Source of the DNA: a virus
Virus record (IMG/VR): IMGVR_UViG_3300050821_000915
Coordinates: 1 to 27,917 of that record
Reading direction: 5' to 3' (one strand)
DNA length: 27,917 bases
The notes below the pieces were generated by a model. The model was not told the origin of the DNA. It did no database searches and worked only from the letters and a program-made list of their open reading frames with translations. The position numbers and the translations under genes are program-made. This document shows positions 20,174 to 27,131 of the stretch, piece by piece. The stretch's first letter is position 1. Every line of letters starts with the position of its first letter.

Positions 20174-20778
20174 TGGGCAACCATTACGACGGCTTGGAAG
20201 TCAACGGTGATCGCGTCTTCTATAACGATAAGGAAGATCACATGGACTGCTATCAATATGGGGTCGTTCCGAACCCGAATCGATATCAGGTAGCTCCTAC
20301 TCCGCGCTTCGATGCTGGCCTGGACAAGTGGGACAAGCGTTTCATCAAGCTGGCCAAGGAAGTCTCAGGATGGTCCAAGGACGGCACAAAAGTTGGGGCA
20401 GTACTCACACGCCCCGACCACTCTTTAGTCAGTGTGGGCTTTAATGGGCTCGTTCCAGGCATGGACGACAGCCACTTCCTTCTCGACCGAGAATTCAAGA
20501 ACCTCTGCGTCCGCCATGCTGAAGAAAACGCGATCTGGTTTGGACGACACGAGCCTTCCATGGCAGGTTATATAATGTACCTCTATGGCTGGCCAGGACC
20601 ATGCGGAAAGTGTGCTGCGGCAATCGCTATGGCAGGCTTGAGTCGCGTTGTGGGTGTATATGAGAACGACGCCAAGACTGACTGGGATAAATCAATCCAA
20701 GCCGCCAGCGTCACCCTACAAGCCCGCAATGTTACGCTTGAAGCATACAAGTGGTCTTGGATTAATTTCAAGGAGTGA
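20173..20778 (+). CDS. dCMP deaminase-like zinc enzyme, 201 aa
   Basis: Zinc deaminase signature: His115-Ala-Glu117 in VRHAEENAIW, and Cys144 and Cys147 in GPCGKCAAAI. GTKVGAVLTRPDHSLVSVGFNG at 71-92 is the N-terminal core of the dCMP deaminase family. The first 45 residues are extra and carry no motif. dCMP deaminase makes dUMP for thymidylate synthesis; T4 gene cd encodes the same activity. I start at ATG 20173, coupled to the lipoprotein stop; an upstream GTG/ATG frame at 20143 lies within the lipoprotein gene. No thymidylate synthase is in this window. Confidence 0.88.
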   Translation: MGNHYDGLEVNGDRVFYNDKEDHMDCYQYGVVPNPNRYQVAPTPRFDAGLDKWDKRFIKLAKEVSGWSKDGTKVGAVLTRPDHSLVSVGFNGLVPGMDDSHFLLDREFKNLCVRHAEENAIWFGRHEPSMAGYIMYLYGWPGPCGKCAAAIAMAGLSRVVGVYENDAKTDWDKSIQAASVTLQARNVTLEAYKWSWINFKE

Positions 20779-20781
20779 ACC

Positions 20782-21006
20782 ATGAGTTACGTTGAAGATC
20801 GTGAAAGAATGGCTGAAGAAGCTAATTTGATACCAATGGCTGCTGATGATGTTCTGAATGTGGTTTCATTCATTGTCTGGCATGAGCCAAACGACCTTTG
20901 GGGCGGAACTAGATGTTATGAGGCATTTGGGTCTTTCTGCCGTCTCGTTGGAATTAAAGACCCCGCTCGCCTCTATGAAATTGTGCGACCATCAGAAAGT
21001 GCTTGA
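20782..21006 (+). CDS. hypothetical protein, 74 aa
   Basis: Strong AAGGAG about 6 nt before the ATG. A helical small protein with a Trp-rich centre (VSFIVWHEPNDLWGG). The end overlaps the -35 box of the tmRNA promoter by four bases. No domain is recognised. Confidence 0.68.
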   Translation: MSYVEDRERMAEEANLIPMAADDVLNVVSFIVWHEPNDLWGGTRCYEAFGSFCRLVGIKDPARLYEIVRPSESA

Positions 21007-21033
21007 CAGGGCCAGAGGCTTCTGTTATAAATA
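21003..21033 (+). promoter_or_regulatory. tmRNA promoter (sigma-70 type plus late octamer)
   Basis: TTGACA at 21003-21008, 17-bp spacer, TATAAA at 21026-21031, which extends to a perfect TATAAATA (21026-21033). The -10 region TCTGTTATAAATA is identical to that of the tRNA-Asn promoter. The predicted start is near 21038. Confidence 0.8.
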
Positions 21034-21037
21034 TCCC

Positions 21038-21344
21038 CGTAGACGTTGATATAACGTAAATAGCTGGTTTGGACTGGGGGGCGGTACCCCACGAGTCCAC
21101 CTAAGCATATAGAGGTGTTGTACCCCTCGTTAATCTAGAGCTAAGGTGTATGCTTAAGTGGGCTCGAAATAGGATCGACAGGCCACGTGAAGAGGTTGTG
21201 GAGTTTACCGTGCGGAAGCCACGTTAGCGCAACAAACGTTAGATGCAAACGATAATGCACCAATCGAGATGGAGTTCGCACTAGCTGCGTAAGCCTTCTT
21301 AGGAGTTTTGCTGGTTTTCTTGGCAACAGAATAAACCAGCTTTT
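21038..21344 (+). ncRNA. ssrA: circularly permuted (two-piece) tmRNA
   Basis: Rescues stalled ribosomes and tags the product for proteolysis. Gene order is permuted, as in alphaproteobacteria: the 3' acceptor part comes first, then a spacer, then the 5' part with the tag frame. Seen: T-arm stem TGGGG/CCCCA (21075-21091), acceptor strand CGAGTCC (21092-21098), A and CC; then acceptor strand GGGCTCG (21160-21166) followed by AAATAGGATCGACAGG, the tmRNA D-region signature. The acceptor stem has the G3.U70 alanine pair. CAGGCCA (21179-21185) pairs with TGGTTTG (21065-21071) as P2. The tag frame 21245-21292 reads ANDNAPIEMEFALAA then TAA. A small hairpin ACGTT/AACGT opens the transcript. Odd points: T loop GGCGGTA is not canonical, and CCT rather than CCA is encoded. 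Confidence 0.9.
21310..21344 (+). terminator. intrinsic terminator of the tmRNA
   Basis: GCTGGTTT (21310-21317) pairs with AAACCAGC (21333-21340), followed by TTTT and an AT-rich stretch. The same GCTGGTTT occurs at 21063-21070 in the acceptor part, so the 3' strand could pair with either copy. Confidence 0.65.
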
Positions 21345-21359
21345 AATTTTGGAGATGAG

Positions 21360-21824
21360 ATGTCTGACTACGACTCGACGGAAGACACCAAAAGGCATAT
21401 TGAAGACGTGCAGAACGAAATCTTTCGCTTCAATGCGAAGATGTTCGTCCGAGCCACAGAACATGATAAGTCAAAGCTTCAGTCTCCCGAGAAGGAATAT
21501 TTCGACAAATACACTCCACTTTTGAAGGAGTTGGTCTATGGTTCAGATGAATATAAGGCTTCGTTAGCTGCTCTGAAACCTGCCCTCGACCATCATTACG
21601 CCAACAACTCCCATCATCCCGAGCATTATGAGTTTGGGATATATGACATGTCATTATATGACATTATAGAAATGTTCTGTGATTGGAAAGCTGCCGTTAA
21701 AAGAAATAAGGACGGCGACATTCGTAAATCGTTGGACTATAATAGAATTCGCTTTCAAATGAGCGATCAATTGTACCGTATTTTTGTCAAAACACTAGCA
21801 GAAGAGGAACTTCATAATGATTAA
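21360..21824 (+). CDS. DUF5662-like protein, 154 aa
   Basis: The pattern EHDKSKLQSPEKEYFDKYTP (residues 33-52), then a long helix and HHYANNSHHPEHYE, then MSLYDIIEMFCDWKAA matches what I recall of DUF5662, a phage and bacterial family. It has His/Asp residues placed as in a metal-binding helical fold. Its activity is unknown. GGAG before the ATG is good. It is the first gene after the tmRNA terminator, with no clear promoter of its own. It overlaps the next gene by 8 nt. Confidence 0.75.
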   Translation: MSDYDSTEDTKRHIEDVQNEIFRFNAKMFVRATEHDKSKLQSPEKEYFDKYTPLLKELVYGSDEYKASLAALKPALDHHYANNSHHPEHYEFGIYDMSLYDIIEMFCDWKAAVKRNKDGDIRKSLDYNRIRFQMSDQLYRIFVKTLAEEELHND

Positions 21825-22326
21825 GGCTCTATTACTCGCTACCGTTATCGCTTGGCCGTTCACGGCTATTGCTCAGGACGCACCCGCTGCACCAGCAGTT
21901 CCCCATGCTACCGCCGAAATGGTCGCAAAGATAGTCGGAAAGATGTGTCTGAAGGATGTTTCAGTAGAGTTAGGTAAGTCCCTGACCACAGAATTCACTC
22001 TTGTGATGGCTTTCGATACACCATTTGCTGATAATGCCTTTGCTCGAAATATGGTATTGGAGTCAACGAAGGACGAAGACGGTGCAAAGGAAGTGTTCGT
22101 GTTGTCAACCATTTTCATGGACAAGCAAGTTGTCACTCAATGCATCAGCACCTTTGGCGGCTATGAGATTAAGGCTGTCGAGACGATGAAGCAGAAGTGG
22201 AAGAGTGATCCACCCAAATTGAGCACGCTTAACCCTGACGAGAAATCTTCAGTCGCCCCCTTGACAACTCCTCCTGCTGCTGGTACAACTACTACTCCGA
22301 AGTTCGATAATAACCCCGACGAGTAG
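21817..22326 (+). CDS. exported protein with signal peptide, 169 aa
   Basis: Residues 1-20 form a signal peptide (MIKALLLATVIAWPFTAIAQ) with a likely cut after Ala19 or Gln20. The mature protein has an Ala/Pro-rich start, a core domain with two cysteines (near residues 44 and 108) that could form a disulphide in the periplasm, and a disordered Pro/Thr-rich tail (PPAAGTTTTPKFDNNPDE). AGAGGAAC about 7 nt before the ATG supports the start. It shows faint similarity to the exported protein at 22653, with the same Cys spacing and Arg-Asn then Ser-x-Phe pattern. Function unknown. Confidence 0.7.
   Translation: MIKALLLATVIAWPFTAIAQDAPAAPAVPHATAEMVAKIVGKMCLKDVSVELGKSLTTEFTLVMAFDTPFADNAFARNMVLESTKDEDGAKEVFVLSTIFMDKQVVTQCISTFGGYEIKAVETMKQKWKSDPPKLSTLNPDEKSSVAPLTTPPAAGTTTTPKFDNNPDE
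22261..22289 (+). promoter_or_regulatory. possible promoter, extended -10
   Basis: TTGACA at 22261-22266, 17-bp spacer, TACAAC at 22284-22289, with TG placed as an extended -10. It lies inside the tail of the exported protein gene and would serve the gene at 22330. Confidence 0.4.
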
Positions 22327-22329
22327 GTC

Positions 22330-22620
22330 ATGGCTGAGCCAGAACCATTCTTCACAGAAATACCCTCTGGCATTCAGGTGACAGAGGCTTACAACTGGTA
22401 CGGCACATGGAAGTCATGGGCCGACAGCCAGAAGTACATTGTCGAATGGCTGACAGCACAGAAAAGACCAGACGACGCCGCCAAGGTAAAGGCACTCCCA
22501 CAGCATGAAATCTCGTGGGTCTCAGGTTGGATATGTAGACTACAGAGTAAAGGATCGAAACTCGATAAGGGAACTATTGCTTATCGTGATAAATGGCTAA
22601 ACGAGTTTTGTAATAAATAA
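22330..22620 (+). CDS. hypothetical protein, 96 aa
   Basis: ATG 3 nt after the upstream stop, with GAGTAGG as a weak ribosome binding site. Many Trp residues (YGTWKSWADSQ, EISWVSGW, DKWLNEF) and a mostly helical pattern. No signal peptide or domain recognised. It lies between two exported protein genes. Confidence 0.65.
   Translation: MAEPEPFFTEIPSGIQVTEAYNWYGTWKSWADSQKYIVEWLTAQKRPDDAAKVKALPQHEISWVSGWICRLQSKGSKLDKGTIAYRDKWLNEFCNK
22612..22619 (+). promoter_or_regulatory. late-promoter-like octamer AATAAATA
   Basis: Overlaps the preceding stop codon and lies 33 nt before the ATG at 22653, a spacing like that of the late-type site at 27083-27094. Confidence 0.35.
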
Positions 22621-22652
22621 ATCATACAAACTGTAATCGAGGGTTGTAAATA

Positions 22653-23252
22653 ATGTTCAAGTTTCTAGTTCCATTTCTTTTAGCAACTACTTTGGCTTAT
22701 GGTCAAGAAGCTCCTAATTTGGATAAGCTTCATAATCATTTCGACAACTTTGCTCCTGACTGGGATGGCTCACTTCAAACGGTTTCGCCAGTTATTGCAA
22801 AGGCTGCTCCATTGCCGGTTGCAACGCCCTCCATGGGCAACAAATGCACCACAGACGACCTAAAGGTTGTCTCGGATTACTTCCACTCATTCGGTTACAC
22901 AGCCCTCCTTGAGGCTAATGACAAGACTCGCGACAACGTTCGAAACGAGGTCATGTATAACATCAACGACAATTCGATCCTTGCCCTATCTCTTTTCTTT
23001 GAGAAGCCTCTGAATTCAGAAGACAACAAGCTCACAAAGATTTGCACTGAATTCCAAGGCGTGAAGACAGAGGGAGATGGACCCACATTCAAGAAGTTTG
23101 TTATGGGTCAGAAGATGTCTGAAATGAATGATGCCTTGAATGAGGCAGATCAGTACAAGCGCGACCTTGCTGCTGGCAAAAAGGGCGAAGAACACAAAGA
23201 GCCCTATCAGGGCGATCCAAGCAAAGTCGATTTCTACATACCGACGCATTAA
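22653..23252 (+). CDS. exported protein with signal peptide, 199 aa
   Basis: Residues 1-17 form a signal peptide (MFKFLVPFLLATTLAYG) with a likely cut before QEAP. A linker of about 40 residues precedes a core with two cysteines (near residues 65 and 131), then a charged C-terminal helix (KKGEEHKEPYQGDPS). The core resembles that of the exported protein at 21817, so the pair may be diverged duplicates. GAGGG lies about 10 nt before the ATG. Periplasmic or secreted, function unknown. Confidence 0.7.
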   Translation: MFKFLVPFLLATTLAYGQEAPNLDKLHNHFDNFAPDWDGSLQTVSPVIAKAAPLPVATPSMGNKCTTDDLKVVSDYFHSFGYTALLEANDKTRDNVRNEVMYNINDNSILALSLFFEKPLNSEDNKLTKICTEFQGVKTEGDGPTFKKFVMGQKMSEMNDALNEADQYKRDLAAGKKGEEHKEPYQGDPSKVDFYIPTH

Positions 23253-23262
23253 TTATATAATT

Positions 23263-23356
23263 GCGTCCATAGTTTAATGGCAGAACGCACGCCTTATAAG
23301 CGTGGTATGCTCTAGATTGGAGCGCGGTCTAGGTTCGAGTCCTAGTGGACGCACCA
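23263..23356 (+). tRNA. tRNA-Ile(UAU)-like with a long variable arm
   Basis: The acceptor pairs GCGTCCA with TGGACGC, then A and encoded CCA. D arm GTTT-AATGGCA-GAAC, anticodon arm CACGC-CTTATAA-GCGTG giving UAU (AUA codons), T stem CTAGG/CCTAG with loop TTCGAGT. The variable region is 24 nt with its own stem GCTC/GAGC, as in class II tRNAs. tRNA-Ile normally has a short variable loop, so this is unusual; total length is 94 nt. Confidence 0.82.
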
Positions 23357-23363
23357 TTATCCC

Positions 23364-26300
23364 TTACTGGAACGGCCCGATAGATGGAGTTGTTCCCCAA
23401 GCATTTCCACCAATATCTGTAATAGGCTGCTGAGCACCAAGCTGCGTACCTGCTGACTTGATGCCAGGATTATAATCTGGTCCCTCATAGGTGTAGGCAC
23501 TCTGAAGGTGAGGTACAGAGTTGTCTGGCAGTGTAGTTGATATCGTTGCTACGTACACGCCAGCATTACAGAATGGCTGTGTAGGCCCACTGAAACATGC
23601 AGTGTTTGCCACATAATATCCATTACCTGCAACCGTCGTAAGAGGAAGATTATAAAACTCGTAGAGAACACTTACTAGCGATGACGATGCTGCCCCTACG
23701 CCTGTCGTTGGCGTAAAGCTTGCATTTGGACGAGAGTTCATAATGCCGTTTGCGCCCACTGTACACGTACCCAAGTTAGGGAATGCGTTGACGATGCAAG
23801 GATTAACTAGAGGTGACGTATAGTTCTGAGCTACCCACTGCGCTGGTAATAATGGATTGTATGCTACGAACAAAGAAGATACGCCAGATACGTTTGAACG
23901 CCAATCTGTTTGAGTCCAAATGTTCAAACCAATATATGATCCTGCTTGTGATCCATTCAATAAGGTGTTCGTTCCGGTTTGACCTACAGTCTGTCCGCAA
24001 TAGTATTGAGAATTTCCAGAGGAACCAAGTGGCAAGAATGAAAGACTGATATTCGTCTCCATCGTGACTTGATCAGCGGTGCATAGATTTGGAATTTCTC
24101 CACGAGCGTCACGTGACACGCCGTTACCGATATTATTAGCTAATAGCCCATAGAGTGGGTTAATTCCATTGCCAAATACGGCACCTGACCCAAATCCTTT
24201 TGGTTGATTGCCTAGTCCAATCGCTGAACTAATTTCGATGTTATGAACGACTACGTCGTAGTAGCCATCAATATTAATACCGTTCGTACTAGCGATGACG
24301 ATATTGTCTGCGATGTAATCTCCCCAGTGATTATTCTCTGTAGTGTTAATTCCTTGGAACTCACGCGGGAAGTAGTTTGATATATCACTGAATTGATAGA
24401 ATTCGTTTTCAATAACAGCATTATTGTAATACAAGTCAGTACACTGGGCACCCGATCCGCAGATTCCTGCGTCACCACGACCATTGGTATCGCCAAACTG
24501 TAGAGCGTCTTGGTGAGCCCAAATTTCGGTTGGATCAGAATAGTAGTTATGGATTACCCAGACTCTGTTAGTTGAGTATATATCCATTCCGTCGCCAGAA
24601 ATCCATTTAATTTTGTTGTTATAAACAATACTGTTTTGAACGTCTCCCAAGGCAATGCCGACATATGACTCACGAATAATGCTGTCTTTTACAGACATAC
24701 ATGTTGCGCCCTGTAGAAGGTTTGGATGAGAAGGATTATAACTTCCAGCAGCGTTTGGACCACCTTGGAAATATATGGCTGTTTCTGCACCACCATCCCA
24801 ATCGATACTATTCCAAGCTCCAGCAGGAACTATTTTCATCTGATCAGTAAATGTTGCATTTTCTCCGGTTAGTGCTCTTGTAGTGCCTGCATATGCGGGA
24901 GCACCTGTTCCACACCCACCAGTAGCAATATTAACACCGGCTGCTTTATAAACTGGATCACAGCCAGGAATATTTTTAGGACCAGCACCTGAGATGGTTG
25001 CTCCGTTTACTGGGTTTACATATGCCACTGAAGGGCAACCCGTAGCTGCATCATTAACAGGATCACATGGACCTATTGTGATAGAAGGTGTGCCAAGGTC
25101 AGACCATGGTCCTGATGCTCCCCACCAAAGAATGTGATTAGAAGGACCATACATGACCATATAGGCTATATTTGGAGCAGCAGGTGGGATTGTTCCTACG
25201 CCATTCCATGAATTTGCTGTAGCTCCTGTTATGCTTGATATGTCGAATTGAAGGTTGGAACCAGCAACGGGATATGTTATAGCAATGGCACTAGAGAAGT
25301 TCGTATATGTTCCGCCAGATAGGTTTGTATCACTTGAGGCTTTGAATGCTGCAATTATGTTTGTGACAGTGTTACTAAGCGCAGCCCCGATATTAATCTG
25401 ATTGCCCGTTGCTCCACTAGCTACGAACGTGAACGTTTGACCGTCAGCAACAATCGTATTGCCTATGGCTGGCTGAGCAGTGAACCAGATTGCCGCAGAA
25501 TTTTTGGTCCATGTTAATACAGACTGAGCGGCATTAACGGATGGTTCCATAAGCCAATAACCAGTCAGGTCGTTGCTGTTAGGCATTGTTTGGTTGGTAG
25601 TCTGTGTGCCTCTGTAAGTTAGACCAGTTAGGCTTGAAGCTAACAATGCGTTTACGAATACGCCTGAACTTTGATACTGAGCCGCATTCAAACCATTGAT
25701 GGCTATAACCTTAGACCCACTAGGAATTCCTGTTGATGGTCCTGCCGTTATTGCTCCATTATGGAAGAACCCCGGTGACCAAACATAGTATCCCATAGGA
25801 GGAATACTAGGAGTTGTTAGTGTTGTTGAACCTGCTGATGCGGTTACAGCGAGAATTGGTGGGTCTTGTGATGCGGTAAATGAGATAAGAGGTGATGCGG
25901 TTGGTGGCGTGCCATCAGACGTTCCGCCCGTCATTGGGTAACCAGAATGCACCCATGAATCACCAGAATGTCCGAGCCACTGTGAAACCATAATATCTTC
26001 GAATATCATGTCAAGGCCACTTGCCTTAACCAAGTTACCGTTACGGAAGTTCTCGACGTTAAAGCTCTTTAATAGGAAGCCCTCTGAACCATTTTGGAAG
26101 TTGATGGTCTGGAGAAGTGGTCTTGAAGTTGCAGCAGGGTCCATCATAATCCATGTGAAGACTCTAGCTGCTCCTGCGGTTCCATCTACGGTACTATAGA
26201 TGGCATTAGACGAATTCAAGACACCTAGAGGATTTGATGTGTTTCCTGGCTCAATATAGATAGTGTCTCCGGGTGCAATTGTTGCTCCAAATCCGAAGAG

Positions 26301-27044
26301 AGGACTTGATGCATAACCAGTTGTGCCATTGAAGATAGCAGAAATGTCTTTGAAAGGATGACCAGCACGTCCCTGACTGCCAGTAGGCACACCTGCTGCT
26401 ATTTGTGCAGTTTGAGTTGTTCCGTTAATAGGATCGAAATAGAAGACATGTGCCTGACTACCAGTGGTAGCGGTGTTTGTTGGGACCGCAGGAGGAATCG
26501 TGCAGCCTGGAAAGATCGCATGTCCATTCTGAAGGAAGTTTGCAGGCGAAACAGGAAGGGTACCGGCTCCTAGGGCAGGTGGGGCTGGACCTCCATTGTA
26601 ACTCTCTAGGCTAGGGGGCGTAGTGGGTGCAGAGGCTTCGATAGGGCCGAACCAGTGACTTGTCACCGTGGATGCTCCAGCCGCATTTTGGGCCGTTACG
26701 TCAACCTCTACAGCCTGCCCGAGGACGCCATTGGTTGACGTATTGAGACTTAGGGTAGCGGCTGTACCGAGCGTGCTTCCGCCAACGTAATGCCAGTTGT
26801 AGGTGTAATTTGTGGGTGAATTATCCCAACGTCCTACGTCAGCCGTTAGCGATACGGTAGTGCCAACAGTAGGATAATCAGTACCAACAATTTGTGGAAT
26901 GAGGGTATTGAAGGGGGTAGAAGTCGAAATAGCTCCACCAGAGAATCCCAAAAGAATTCCATGTGAATTTGTATAATCGACAATCCCCGAGAGGCCAAGT
27001 GTTAACGCAACTATAATTGTGGCCCAAAAATATCCAAACTTCAT
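23364..27044 (-). CDS. large secreted beta-helix protein, 1226 aa
   Basis: The only clear minus-strand gene. Residues 1-25 form a signal peptide or anchor (MKFGYFWATIIVALTLGLSG). About 48-135 read as an Ig-like beta domain (TVSLTADVGRW...YTYNWHYVGG). FYFDPINGT onward starts a right-handed parallel beta-helix, with rungs such as MIFEDIMVSQW near residue 345 and VKDSIIRESYVGIALG near 785. Between them, about 525-610, lies a domain with TIVADGQTFTFVASGATGNQ, a repeat unit I have seen in phage structural proteins. Long low-charge Ser/Thr/Gly/Asn tracts are typical of spike or depolymerase proteins. No catalytic residues were recognised. A signal peptide is unexpected in a phage tail spike. It has a palindromic late-type promoter upstream. 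Confidence 0.85.
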   Translation of the reverse strand: MKFGYFWATIIVALTLGLSGIVDYTNSHGILLGFSGGAISTSTPFNTLIPQIVGTDYPTVGTTVSLTADVGRWDNSPTNYTYNWHYVGGSTLGTAATLSLNTSTNGVLGQAVEVDVTAQNAAGASTVTSHWFGPIEASAPTTPPSLESYNGGPAPPALGAGTLPVSPANFLQNGHAIFPGCTIPPAVPTNTATTGSQAHVFYFDPINGTTQTAQIAAGVPTGSQGRAGHPFKDISAIFNGTTGYASSPLFGFGATIAPGDTIYIEPGNTSNPLGVLNSSNAIYSTVDGTAGAARVFTWIMMDPAATSRPLLQTINFQNGSEGFLLKSFNVENFRNGNLVKASGLDMIFEDIMVSQWLGHSGDSWVHSGYPMTGGTSDGTPPTASPLISFTASQDPPILAVTASAGSTTLTTPSIPPMGYYVWSPGFFHNGAITAGPSTGIPSGSKVIAINGLNAAQYQSSGVFVNALLASSLTGLTYRGTQTTNQTMPNSNDLTGYWLMEPSVNAAQSVLTWTKNSAAIWFTAQPAIGNTIVADGQTFTFVASGATGNQINIGAALSNTVTNIIAAFKASSDTNLSGGTYTNFSSAIAITYPVAGSNLQFDISSITGATANSWNGVGTIPPAAPNIAYMVMYGPSNHILWWGASGPWSDLGTPSITIGPCDPVNDAATGCPSVAYVNPVNGATISGAGPKNIPGCDPVYKAAGVNIATGGCGTGAPAYAGTTRALTGENATFTDQMKIVPAGAWNSIDWDGGAETAIYFQGGPNAAGSYNPSHPNLLQGATCMSVKDSIIRESYVGIALGDVQNSIVYNNKIKWISGDGMDIYSTNRVWVIHNYYSDPTEIWAHQDALQFGDTNGRGDAGICGSGAQCTDLYYNNAVIENEFYQFSDISNYFPREFQGINTTENNHWGDYIADNIVIASTNGINIDGYYDVVVHNIEISSAIGLGNQPKGFGSGAVFGNGINPLYGLLANNIGNGVSRDARGEIPNLCTADQVTMETNISLSFLPLGSSGNSQYYCGQTVGQTGTNTLLNGSQAGSYIGLNIWTQTDWRSNVSGVSSLFVAYNPLLPAQWVAQNYTSPLVNPCIVNAFPNLGTCTVGANGIMNSRPNASFTPTTGVGAASSSLVSVLYEFYNLPLTTVAGNGYYVANTACFSGPTQPFCNAGVYVATISTTLPDNSVPHLQSAYTYEGPDYNPGIKSAGTQLGAQQPITDIGGNAWGTTPSIGPFQ

Positions 27045-27082
27045 TTTATCTGAACTCTAGCTCCCTCTGGTATGCTCTATCT

Positions 27083-27094
27083 TATTTATAAATA
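27083..27094. promoter_or_regulatory. bidirectional late-type promoter core (palindrome)
   Basis: TATTTATAAATA is a perfect 12-bp palindrome that contains the T4 late core TATAAATA on both strands (plus 27087-27094, minus 27083-27090). It lies between the divergent beta-helix genes. Predicted starts would give leaders of about 32 nt for each gene. Confidence 0.6.
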
Positions 27095-27131
27095 CTCTGG
27101 ACAGGTCTCCACGATTGCTAGGGAAAAAAAA

